The notes below the pieces were generated by a model. It worked only from the letters and a program-made list of their open reading frames with translations, searched no databases and was not told the origin of the DNA. A DNA stretch of 64,000 nt from Mesostigma viride (lineage: Eukaryota; Streptophyta; Mesostigmatophyceae; Mesostigmatales; Mesostigmataceae), in NCBI GenBank assembly GCA_009746045.1, contig RPFO01000090.1, positions 652,387 through 716,386 on the forward strand. Direction: 5' to 3'. A program made the translations under genes and the position numbers. Shown in pieces: positions 55,098-64,000 of the stretch; within the stretch, counting starts at the first letter, position 1, and every line of letters begins with the position of its first letter.

Positions 55098-55103
55098 AAT
55101 AAA
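55098..55103 (+). terminator. Probable poly(A) signal of eIF5 (AATAAA)
   Basis: A canonical AATAAA lies 75 bp after the eIF5 stop, followed by CCTGTAG. A related segment (ACCTATAATAGACCTGTAG) lies about 205 bp further on, within a duplicated stretch. Use of AATAAA rather than TGTAA is informative about the lineage. Confidence 0.6.
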
Positions 55104-55828
55104 CCTGTAGCGGTGAGGAAGGGGAGGAGTGAGCACCGAGTCGGTGTCGGACAAGGAGGATTGAAGCGCAATGTGGCCAGGGCAGGATGAGGAGGATCAT
55201 GGTGGAGGCGGGGCGAAGGAACCCCTGTGAAGTGGTTGGGTTCCAATAGCATCAGGCAGAGGCGGCAGCAGGATGAGGTGGTTTATGGCGGTCTTGAGAG
55301 ACCTATAATAGACCTGTAGCTGCGAGATAGGGAGAAGGGAGCACTGGCGTTGGTTTAGTCCGAAGCCAAGGGAGGCGGTCGAGGTGCTGGAGTTGGATGT
55401 CAAGGCTCAGCTGGACAAAGCAGGACGGACAAGGGGCATCATGTGGTCATACTCGGGGTGCCGCTGTCTTTGCTCTCTCAATCGGACGGACGATCAAAGC
55501 ACGCATGCGCTGTGCCTCTGGCCCTTGGATTGCGCAGGGCACATGGGGTGGTGCATCGATGTGTCTTTGGTGTGGTGGTGATCATGGTTGGGGGGCGTGT
55601 CCGGAAGACAGTTTTTTCGGAGTTGGCGATAACACCACTCCAGTGCATTTTATAGAGCAAGGCGTAACGTCGGCTACCCACCGGAGGCAGTCCAGCAATC
55701 TCCTAGGCTACTGACTTGGGTGGCAGGGCCTACCTAAGGATATCGTCACGTATTCAGATGCTAAGTACTGTCACGCAATGCATGTCACGGAGTACTGTGC
55801 TTATCTCATTAATAAACTAATGCAGAAG
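55104..55828. other. Intergenic, duplicated 3' flank of eIF5
   Basis: No gene is seen. The segment around 55088-55140 (ACCTGTAGCGGTGAG, then GGGGAGGAGTGAGCAC) has a degenerate copy at 55297-55345. The rest has no recognisable content. Confidence 0.5.
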
Positions 55829-57898
55829 TTAACCCGTGTTTTTTTAATTAGAACGCGATATATCGCGTTGTAAGCTTTTTTTAGAACGCGTATAGCACCT
55901 AAGGAAAGTTTTTTTTCATGGTCATGTATATACTTTCCTGAAAGCCCATAAATCAAAGGATTTTTTGAGCTACTCAGACCTACAAAATGCTTATTCATTA
56001 GAGAGATACACTGGTTTGAATACAGGGGGGTCTGACCATGACCGCGATTTCTTGACCCTAGGTCACAAGTCATGTGCTTATTCACAAATGGTTCATGAAA
56101 AAAATCTGGCTTCTTGCACGAGCTATGGGCAACATATGCAGGCTCTGTGAAACAAAACTCAGGCCCATTGGGCCACTGGAGCTATTTTTCATTAGCATCA
56201 CAATTACAACGCAGTACAACGCAGTGGGAAACATGAGAGCCCTTGACAACATTACGCAACGACCCGAGCCCCATAAACGGGGCCATAGTGAGCTTGGAGG
56301 GTCAAAACGTTGAAAATAGGTGTTGTATAAGTTATACTGCATCAAACATGCATCAAACATCATGACTGGATGACCTAATATGACTGAATCAGGCAGCCAT
56401 AGCCAAAGCATCATCCACTCTCACAACGTGTTGAGCACATGCCTCGTGGGAATGGACGTGTTGAGCACATGCCTCGTGGGTGCTCACCACTAGACACTCC
56501 CGGCCAGTTAGGCTCGAAACACACGCCCTGATCAAGCATGCTGTTTCCGGCCCCACCGTCTAGGTCATCTAGTCGCTCCACACGTAAGCCAGCCATAATT
56601 TCAATGCACAAGGATACACATTTCCATCACCATTCATCTTCATCATCCTGAACGACTCGAAAACGCGGAAAAGATAACGGCAGGCTCGAGCTACCATGGT
56701 CCGGATTCTCCCGATTTCTGGCCTGCGCTGCATGTTGTCTCTTTGGTGATGGAGGTGCTGGGTTTTCATTCCATAACGCGTGCAATACTGAAAGAAAGAG
56801 GCACGTGTAATGCAAGGCTTGGATAGGTTGAGTGATCCATGAGCTTACATGCAGGCAAAGATGACGCTGGAATGCATGCTGGCAAATGGTGGCAAGATGC
56901 TAACAACACATGATTATACACCATGATTATGGGCACCCAGCTGATCTTCTTGCACAATCAACGCAGTATAAACCATCAACATCCAATCCTCACGATATAT
57001 GCACGGCTTGACGACGTATACAGCTCCTAATCAAAGATCAGAATATACAGCACCTAAATACTGCACAACTGCAACCTGCTATGGCTGACATGCAAGCAAC
57101 GTCGAGTAGGATGGCGGCCTTAGAGAGGCTGGGCAGAGGTCAGTAGAAATAAGTGGAAAACTGGCAGAAACTAGGTAGAAACACAATATACTTACGCCTG
57201 CAAGCACTATTGAGCCGGTGGCAGAGGCCATTTCCAGGAAAATACAGCATACCGTAGCAATAGCCACGGTCACGCCTTACGCTATTTGCAGGCACCATCA
57301 TGCCCGGAGCTACCCAATAAAAGTCTGCACAAATCTCGGTTTAGCCGAGAGTCCGGGCGTTCGGAATGAATAAACATGTGTTAAGAAGTCGAAACACCAT
57401 GGAAATACCAAGCATGGTGCCGCAGCAGACCCGAGTCTTGACGTAATAATATGTATGCCGGTTTCCAGGGTTTCCGCATGAAAGTTGGGTGAGAAACTGG
57501 AAAAAACTACGTTTCCTTTGCCCCAGTACCTCAACAAACTCGTAGAAACCTAATTATCAACCTTTGAACGCATCATCATGGTCGTGCTACCCAACAGCCA
57601 CTGAAATTCGCGCGAAAACTGGCGAGATCTACCTGCCGCCATCGCCGTCGTCTTCACCTTCGTCCCGCGAAAATGCCTGATTTCAGTGGTACATATTTGT
57701 TTGCAGCTGTCACAAAAAAAAATACCAAAAATACCAGGATTTTTTCTTGAATTCTATGAGATGTTTCTGACCTATTTTGAAAGTTTCAGACCAAAAATCG
57801 CATGTTTAATAGGTTTGCCACGTGTCAGATTACAACGCGATACATCGCGTTCTAACCCTACAACGCGATGTATCGCGTTGTAAAAAAACACGGGTTAA
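55829..57898. mobile_element. Second piggyBac-like element with palindromic subterminal repeats
   Basis: The element (55833-57894) is flanked by TTAA on both sides, with inverted termini CCCGTGTTTTTTTA at the left and the complement at the right. Immediately inside are perfect palindromes: AACGCGATATATCGCGTT at the left, and two AACGCGAT(A/G)(T/C)ATCGCGTT-type units at the right. It is about 2.06 kb and has only short frames, none with a piggyBac DDD domain that I recognise. An internal duplication (GTGTTGAGCACATGCCTCGTGGG, positions 56428-56480) is present. The TIR sequence differs from that of the element at 3.15 kb, so it is a separate family. Confidence 0.85.
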
Positions 57899-58050
57899 AA
57901 CAGAGATCGTCCGTAGGTGCTGGCGCTTCACTCCCACAGCACGGAGGAAGCTCCAGAGATCTCGAAGTGTCCCAGCCCTTCCGTCATTTCGGCAAAAAAA
58001 AAATGAAATGAAGGACTTCTTGGATTCAAATAGCTTCAAGAGGCTTTCCA
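57899..58050. other. No gene seen
   Basis: Short spacer between the piggyBac-like element and LINE-II 3' ends. A short open frame here has no recognisable feature. Confidence 0.4.
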
Positions 58051-58217
58051 ATTAATTAATTAATTAATTTAAACACGTGCTCCCGTTGGGAAGTCACGGA
58101 GCACCGAAGCCGCTTTTAATCCCTGTGTGTGCACAACAGGAAGAAAGGGCAGAGACCCCCTTTCTCCTTCATTAATTAATTAATTAATTAATTAATTAAT
58201 TAATTAATTAATTAATT
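58051..58217 (-). mobile_element. LINE-II 3' end nested beside another LINE-II tail
   Basis: TTAA-repeat tail at 58051-58070, then CACGTGCTCCCGTTGGGAAG and the 3' UTR segment with GGCAGAGACCCCC. It is interrupted at about 58170 by a second, longer TTAA-repeat tail (58172-58217). The arrangement is a LINE inserted into or beside a LINE. Confidence 0.75.
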
Positions 58218-58842
58218 AGACTCGTGCTCCCGTTGGGGAGTCACGGAGCATTAACCCCGATGGATGGATGGGTGGGTGCAAACAGTCCTACCGGTCTAAG
58301 CTATCTACATCAGCTACCTACGACATCTATCTAACAGCAACTAACTACAACATCTATCTATACAGCATCACGTGGTCCTAGGGGAGCTGTCTGGCGTGCC
58401 TCCCGTGGGTTTGCACACGCGGGCGCTTCCCCACAGGGGGGGGCTCGTTGTCCTCTATGACCTGGGCCCACTTGGCCTTGTCCATCATCTTCTTCCTCTC
58501 ACACTAGAGTACATCATCTTCTTCCTAGGCCTCTCCGTGATTTGGAAGAAGATGATGGACAAGGCCAAGTGGGCCCAGGTCATAGAGGACAACCAGCCCC
58601 CCCCATGCAGTGGGGAAGCGCCCGCGTGTGCAATCCCGTGGGAGGCACGCCAGATCAGCTCCCCTAGGGCAGCGTGCGGCTGTCTAGATAGATGTTGTAG
58701 TTAGAATGCTGTTAGATAGATGTAGTATGTAGCTGATGTAGATAGATTAGACCGGTAGGACTGTTTGCACCCATCCATCCATCCATCCATCGGGGTTAAT
58801 GCTCAGTGACTCCCCAACGGGAGCACGAGTCTAATTAATTAA
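58202..58842. repeat. Large fold-back inverted repeat made of LINE-II-type 3' ends
   Basis: The left arm 58202-58497 and right arm about 58549-58842 are near-perfect inverted copies, each about 290 bp. Both start with a TTAA tail and CTCGTGCTCCCGTTGGGGAGTCAC, then TTAACCCCGATGGATGGATG, then the CATCTATCTA region, and end at GTCCATCATCTTCTTCC by the loop. The loop of about 50 bp contains TAGGCCTCTCCGTGATTTGG. Small differences (58300-58360 has extra CTAACTACAACATC units) show some age. Confidence 0.88.
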
Positions 58843-60110
58843 TGAATTAATCATCTTCTTCCAAATCACGGAGAGGCCTAGGCCCCCCATGTCCTCTACT
58901 AGCTGTTCTTTGAAGGTGCGGGCCTTGCGGCGTCTAACCTCAGGGGGCCCGGCCCACGCCAGGAGGTGCCGGCCAGGCTGAGCTGGTTGCAGTCCTGCGG
59001 GGGGGCCACGTGAGGTGTCTACCTGGTTGGTGCGAGCTAGGTACCCTACTAGCTGCACGCGCCGCTGCTTAATGGTGCTGGTGATATATGGCATGCCCTG
59101 GTACAGGTCCTCATTGCGGACATAAGCAGCATATCCTACTCTGAAAATGGAACGCAGCATGTAGGTGACCGCGCCGTCCAGCTTGCGGGCCAGGTCGGCG
59201 GTGAGGGTCCACGTCTCGGCCCCATACGTGAGAACAGGAAGGACAAGGACCTTGAACAGGTCCTGTTTCTCGATCTTGCCCAGGGGCTTGCGCCACAGGG
59301 CCCGGTACTGGCGTGCCAGGCGAGGGAGATGCGATGGTCCACATCAACCTCGCAGCTGGGGAGCAGGCTGCCCAGCAGCTTGACGCGGTCCCGATACAGG
59401 ACTCGAGAGCCGTCGAGGAGATAGAGGGGTGGCGGTGAGTGGGTGAGCCCAACCGCCAGGGCCTCTGTCTTCTTGCTGACCTCAAGCCCCACTGCACGGG
59501 CCTCGATAGCCAGGCAGTCAAGCCATGTCTGCACGTGCCCAGTGTCCTCGACGGAAGAGGGTGGTGTCGTCTGCGTAGATGACGGTCTGCCAGCCGGATC
59601 TCCGTGTCCGCTCCGCCATGCCAGAATTTGTTAGCAACCTGCACCCCTGGTTCCCTACCCACGATGCTGGCAAATCGCTTGCGCGCCTGAATCATTACGT
59701 ATTCGACCACAATAATGAACAGGTAGGGCGACAGCACGCAGCCCTGCCACACACCCTTCTGTAAAGGGCATGGTGGCGTGGTCCCGTAAGAAGTGCGCAC
59801 CGAAGTGGTGGACCCTTCATACAGGTTGCGGATGACAGCAATAAGGGGGCGGGGGATCCGGAACAGCTCGAGGATGTCCCAAAGCGCAGGCCAGAAAACC
59901 GAATCGAAGGCTTTGATGAAGTCCACCAGCACAAGGTGCAAAGGGGACTCACCAGGCTGAAGGCGTTGCAGTTCCTCCACCAGTCGGCGAGTAGCGAAGA
60001 GCGCAGGCCTGTACTGTGTTGCGACCTGAACGGAAGCCGTGCTGAGTCTCGCTGAGGTGACCATCCAGGGCCGTGCGCAGGCGGTTCAGGTTTCTCCTTC
60101 ATGACGGCCC
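58843..60110 (-). pseudogene. LINE-II reverse transcriptase (broken)
   Basis: Minus-strand frames encode LVLVDFIKAFDSVFWPALWD, then GVWQGCVLSPYLFIIVVEYV, MIQARKRFASIVGREPGVQV, then the WHGGADTEIRLAD block. The catalytic YADD region is frame-shifted near 59575. The C-terminal part has GMPYITSTIKQRRVQLVGYL, then ARTNQVDTSRG. It is the best copy of the LINE-II RT here and is clearly homologous to, but distinct from, the LINE-I RT. Confidence 0.85.
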
Positions 60111-60440
60111 AATGTATCAGGAACATTGCAGAATGATACAAGAGCTACCGAAGCTTGGAATGCCATCTCTCTAGCTTGGACTGCCATGCAGGACAAGCGG
60201 AGATGGCAGACCATTGTCCATGGGCCTGTGCACGAGCCAGCGCCTGTGGCCAAGCCCCCCCCAGGAGGAAGGGGCGCTTGACCAAGTAGAGTAGTTAGGG
60301 TTTTGTATTTTAAATCAGAGTAATTAGATTAGCTAGTTTCTTGCGGCTCAGTTCCCACTCACCCCCGTCAGTCCATGGAATATGTGCTACATCATCTCCC
60401 AACAGAGTCATGTTCTAATATACTTTTTACTTTTTTTACC
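60111..60440 (+). mobile_element. LINE-I 3' end, divergent copy
   Basis: Contains GACTGCCATGCAGGACAAGC, then GCCAAGCCCCCCCCAGGAGG, and ends with TGTGCTACATCATCTCCC and CATGTTCTAATATAC. It is an older or divergent LINE-I terminus without a clean TTTAA tail. Confidence 0.72.
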
Positions 60441-60651
60441 AAAGCCTACAACGTAATTACTGTTCAATTATCACGTTCGTTCATCCGAATGGATTCATTT
60501 CATGAGCCAGCCATTTCATTCTAGTGGGAATTGGACTCAGAAAAGCCCTGGCCCCGGCTCATTCACGAATACTAAGTAAGTGTACGTGCACATGCCACGG
60601 AGTACCTGATGAGGTACTTTTCTACGCGGATACTGCACCCGCAAAGCATTT
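60441..60651. other. 3' flank of the coiled-coil gene
   Basis: Short AT-rich spacer. It should contain the 3' UTR of the minus-strand gene that stops at 60652. No poly(A) signal is clear. Confidence 0.4.
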
Positions 60652-63600
60652 TCACGAATAGTCATCATCCCTGCTGTCAAAGTCATCATCATAGCTGCCA
60701 TCGGACAGCAAACCACCCGTGTCATCGCCGTTCCCGGACAGCCGGTCCCCCAGCCGCGTCACCCCAGAGAGAAACGGAGGTACGCCCTTCAAACCGCCTT
60801 GCCTGCTGGGACTTACTCTCTGGGATGGCTGGCAAGGACCCCCCGGCGTGGCCAGCTGGCCCCCAGAGCTAACCATGCGGGTAGGCTCTTCTCCTGTCCG
60901 CCCTTCACCGCCAACATGCTGCCCTTCATAAGAACGGCCGTCTATCCTGCCCCCATCCGAGTTCAGAGCTCCCCGGCCTTCCGATGCCAGGCCACCCACA
61001 TCCCCTCGCCATGCGGGCGAACCGCCCCTTGGCAGCGAATCACCCATCCCTGGCAGCTGCAGGAGGTCGTCCTCCTTGCTGCGATGGCTCCCCTCGTCAC
61101 CCATATACCCTTCCACATACAGCTTCAAAGCCTGCACGCCGCGCCGAACCTCCTGCAACGCCTGCCCCTGCGGCAGCACCTCCCCTCCCTTGCCCCCCAC
61201 GTCCCCTTCCCCACCCACCACTCCTGCCCCTCCTCCTTGCACCTGCCCGTCGACCACACCAGAAGCACCTTGGGCATTCTCGGCCAGCATGGCGTCCAAG
61301 CCAAGGCTCACCGCGGGCCATGCCGATCCCAGCACCCGCATGTGCCACCCGAACGCGTCCCTGGCCTCTGCCAACTCCTCCCTGGCCCTCGCCAGCTCGG
61401 CTCGTGCCGCATCCCGCTCATCCACAACGCACGTGGCTGCCCGCCGCTGCAACCGGAAGCGATGGCTCAGCTCATCCAACACCAGCTGGAGCTCTTGTTG
61501 TTCAGCCAAGGGCAGGCGAGAAAACACGGGGCCTAGCCGCTGTGCCACCCACCCAGTATTTTCCTTGTGCCCTCCACCACTGTTGCTAGGGGGGTCCCTC
61601 GAGGAGGTGTCCTTTCTGCCGTCGCCACTTGTCGCCGCGTCGTGCACGCCTTGTCGGCCTTTCGATGCGACATCTGGGTCCAAACGAAAGGCTACACGGT
61701 TGCCAGAACCCTTGCCTCCCCGCCCCCTTGGCGACCCCCCCTCACCATCCATGGCCATTCCCCCCCCCGTCGACCCTCCCTCCCCCCTCGCTGCCTCCCC
61801 GCCCTCTGCCCGTGACTCTCCAACGCCGTTGCCTTCCCTCAACACATCCCTCCTGTAACCGACCATCGACGCCAACTCCCCCAACTCCCTCGCCGCCCCC
61901 GTCAACCCCGCCACCGCCCTTGCCTCCATCTGCCCCGCGATTTGGATCGCCGCCACCTGAGGGCACAGGCCCTTTGCGGGCGTCTGCGCGCCGCTGAGCG
62001 CGCCCGGCGTCGCCAGGTGGCGCCGAGCCAGCGAGAGCACGTCCGCCACGTGGCCAATCGCGCGGTCCCGTTCCCTCAGGTACCCCGCCACGCGGTGGCC
62101 CACCTCCATCGCCAGCTGGGTCACCTCGGCCGGTCTGGGCGGAGATGCATCCGCTAGCCTGGGCAAACACGAACCTACGTGCCGGGGCGAGGACGATGAG
62201 GAGGAATCGCTGGCCACGCACGCGCCAGGTGGCCCTGTCAATGCCGATGAAGCGCCGGGGAAGTTCATGCCAGTGGCTGCCGATGGTGCCGATGTAGGGA
62301 GGGATTGTGTGGGAGATGGTGAAGGTGCCGAAGAACCCCCCATGGTGGCCGATGCCACCCCCGCCCCAGACCCCGACCGAGAGATCGATGGCTGGGCAGC
62401 AGCGACCGTGATGGCGGCAGTACCCACCAAAAGAGGATTCTGTGATGGCGAGCTGTCGCCCGCGACGGCATCTCTCGATGGCGTTCCCCCACCGTATCCA
62501 GTTACACTGCCATCTAACAGCGCAGCAGTCACGCCGTCGGCAGCTTTCACGCCACCGGAAGCTTCCAAACGCACCCGCCCCGCTGACATGGCGTCCACCA
62601 GCTGCCCCTTGAGCTCGGTGTTGGCCGCCTGCGCCGCACGCAGCCTCTCGTAGAGCTTGCGCACGACACTCTCGGCCACGCGCAGACGCCGCTGCTGGCG
62701 CCCATACGCCGCCTCGAATCGGCGCAGCAACAGGCCATCCATGGGGGAAATGCCACCGGTGCCGCCCAGCGTGTAGCGATGGTCACTGTAGGATGGCTGG
62801 TGTCGGTCACTGTACCCGCCGGTATTGGCGCCACCGCCAAGCTGATTGTTTGCGTGGCCGCCCAAGCCAGCGCCGCTTCTGCCAGAATTATAATCGCCAG
62901 TATGGTTGCTGTTATTATTTACAGTGCCCTGGCTGCGGACACTACCCGCTGAGGCAGCCCTTTGCCCACGCTGGCCCCTTGCCCCTTGCCCCGTGGCCAT
63001 GAAGTTCCCATTCCCGTCCTTTCTGGAATCCCCAGGGACGCCACTTGCTTCCCTCCCACCCCTGCTTCGAGAGGGAAACAGTCCTCGTTCATCCTCCTCA
63101 CCCGCCCCCGCCTCTTCCTCGGCCTGTGCCTTCTTCCCCTCGAGGATGATGGTGTCAAACAGGGACGCCCCGTCCGCCCCCAGCACATCCTGGATGCTCG
63201 AGAGCAGGTCGCGGGCGTGCAGCTCGTCGGGGCCATCGAAGGGGTCCAGAGGATCTGCCAGAGTTGATGCCCCCGAGGGGGGAGCCGACCGGTGCGCGTC
63301 CGAGGGAGGGACTGAACAAGGCCATGACACGGTGGGACTCTGCGAGGGTTCAGAACCCGAGGTCCAAGCGGGGCTCGGCTGGGAGGAGGGCGTCATCCCC
63401 TTGAGCAAGAACTTGGTGTTGTACAGCCGCTGGACGCAGGAAAGTGCCGTACGCAAGTACCCATCCAGCTCGCTGTCACGGACCGCCTCGATCACCCCCT
63501 CGGTGGATGCCTCCCGCGCGGAGGAGGACAGGTGGCGGCCGCCGGATGCGCCGGCGTCGACCGCGGGCCTACCGACGGGCGGGGAGGTCGCCCGCGTGCC

Positions 63601-64000
63601 GGCGGGCCGGCTGGAGGACGGTCGGCGCGGCGAGAGCAGCTTGGAAATGTTGAAGTAGCGCTTGTAGTACTCTTCCTCCTGGTCTCTCGTGAGCATGCGG
63701 TTGTTGAAGCCACGTGGCACTTGCCATGGCTTCGGCTCCTGTGTCGGCACGATTCGGATCCTGGGCGAGTCGACCGGCTCTGCCACGTCCAGCTGCCGGC
63801 CCGCGAAGCGCGCAGGGCTCCTCTGACGCGGTAATTGCACGTCCGCCGAGGATGCGAGGCGCTCGGTGAGGAGCTCGGTCCTGGGACTGGGCCGTAAGGC
63901 AGGAGCGGTGGAGGGTCTAGTCCTCTGTGCGCGGCTCACATCACTGTATTGGTCACTCCGAGGCGGTGTGGGGTACGTCGGTTCCGGCGCTCTATGGTCG
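60652..64000 (-). CDS. Uncharacterised coiled-coil protein, 5' end outside the window
   Basis: A single open frame runs from the window end to a TGA at 60652-60654, over 1,110 codons without a stop. No in-frame ATG is seen between 64000 and the first GTG at 63939, and the frame stays open upstream of it, so the start lies beyond the window or in another exon. Near the N-terminus is a dense charged segment (EPKPWQVPRGFNNRML, then DQEEEYYKRYFNISKLLSPR) that looks like a short conserved motif. Two probable coiled coils lie about 400-452 and 806-886 residues after that GTG (RRFEAAYGRQQRRLRVAES; LAEQQELQLVLDELSHRF). The rest is low-complexity Gly/Ser/Pro, and the tail is acidic (SYDDDFDSRDDDYS). 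I do not recognise a family. A cytoskeletal, ciliary or centrosomal scaffold is possible but only a guess. Confidence 0.75.
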   Translation of the reverse strand, partial: DHRAPEPTYPTPPRSDQYSDVSRAQRTRPSTAPALRPSPRTELLTERLASSADVQLPRQRSPARFAGRQLDVAEPVDSPRIRIVPTQEPKPWQVPRGFNNRMLTRDQEEEYYKRYFNISKLLSPRRPSSSRPAGTRATSPPVGRPAVDAGASGGRHLSSSAREASTEGVIEAVRDSELDGYLRTALSCVQRLYNTKFLLKGMTPSSQPSPAWTSGSEPSQSPTVSWPCSVPPSDAHRSAPPSGASTLADPLDPFDGPDELHARDLLSSIQDVLGADGASLFDTIILEGKKAQAEEEAGAGEEDERGLFPSRSRGGREASGVPGDSRKDGNGNFMATGQGARGQRGQRAASAGSVRSQGTVNNNSNHTGDYNSGRSGAGLGGHANNQLGGGANTGGYSDRHQPSYSDHRYTLGGTGGISPMDGLLLRRFEAAYGRQQRRLRVAESVVRKLYERLRAAQAANTELKGQLVDAMSAGRVRLEASGGVKAADGVTAALLDGSVTGYGGGTPSRDAVAGDSSPSQNPLLVGTAAITVAAAQPSISRSGSGAGVASATMGGSSAPSPSPTQSLPTSAPSAATGMNFPGASSALTGPPGACVASDSSSSSSPRHVGSCLPRLADASPPRPAEVTQLAMEVGHRVAGYLRERDRAIGHVADVLSLARRHLATPGALSGAQTPAKGLCPQVAAIQIAGQMEARAVAGLTGAARELGELASMVGYRRDVLREGNGVGESRAEGGEAARGEGGSTGGGMAMDGEGGSPRGRGGKGSGNRVAFRLDPDVASKGRQGVHDAATSGDGRKDTSSRDPPSNSGGGHKENTGWVAQRLGPVFSRLPLAEQQELQLVLDELSHRFRLQRRAATCVVDERDAARAELARAREELAEARDAFGWHMRVLGSAWPAVSLGLDAMLAENAQGASGVVDGQVQGGGAGVVGGEGDVGGKGGEVLPQGQALQEVRRGVQALKLYVEGYMGDEGSHRSKEDDLLQLPGMGDSLPRGGSPAWRGDVGGLASEGRGALNSDGGRIDGRSYEGQHVGGEGRTGEEPTRMVSSGGQLATPGGPCQPSQRVSPSRQGGLKGVPPFLSGVTRLGDRLSGNGDDTGGLLSDGSYDDDFDSRDDDYS

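Noticed and set aside
61097-63658. Several 60-260 codon frames opposite or shifted to the last gene
   Set aside because: Shadows of a GC-rich coding region; they lack any domain and overlap the long frame completely.
63937-63939. Start codon for the last gene at 63939
   Set aside because: The codon there is GTG, and the frame remains open upstream to the window edge, so the gene is treated as 5'-partial.

Overview
The window is nuclear DNA from an intron-rich, repeat-rich eukaryote with GC-rich coding sequence. It holds four protein genes: a 20-exon exportin gene, a 5-exon translation factor, a 4-exon secreted protein and one 5'-partial gene. Around them lie a dense LINE graveyard, several cut-and-paste DNA elements and very long simple repeats. 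A green alga is the most likely source, because the secreted YHYH protein carries a chlorophyte-wall-like SPPPP tail; this is inference and not proven. An AATAAA follows the eIF5 stop, rather than the TGTAA signal usual in volvocine algae.

Region 1-18.6 kb is nested mobile DNA. It holds several LINE-I copies (APE-type endonuclease, YADD reverse transcriptase, TTTAA-repeat tail), LINE-II pieces (TTAA-repeat tail) and LINE-III 3' ends. A 589-bp inverted-repeat element and a piggyBac-like element with TTAA target duplications are inserted among them. A roughly 950-bp CCCAT satellite has grown inside a LINE-III 3' end.

Region 19.97-22.52 kb (minus strand) encodes a secreted YHYH-domain protein with a proline-rich C-terminus; a Tc1/mariner-like MITE sits in its intron 3. 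Region 22.6-27.9 kb is again LINE debris, including a head-to-head inverted LINE-II pair.

Region 28.08-49.76 kb (minus strand) is one gene, exportin-2 (CSE1/CAS), which recycles importin-alpha from the nucleus. Twenty exons join in frame to 964 codons. Its introns carry most of the window's satellites, including a 1.2-kb compound tetranucleotide array. About 1.1 kb away and divergent, 50.89-55.02 kb (plus strand) encodes eIF5 in five exons (445 codons).

Region 55.8-60.4 kb holds a second piggyBac-like element, a 290-bp-arm fold-back made from LINE-II 3' ends, a degenerate LINE-II reverse transcriptase and a LINE-I 3' end. Region 60.65-64.0 kb (minus strand) is a long open frame for an uncharacterised coiled-coil protein that runs off the window end.

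The most unusual pattern is that many exon-intron junctions of both housekeeping genes have been tandemly copied into the adjoining intron. The copies (2-5 each, units of about 26-140 bp) often keep intact GT or AG splice signals.
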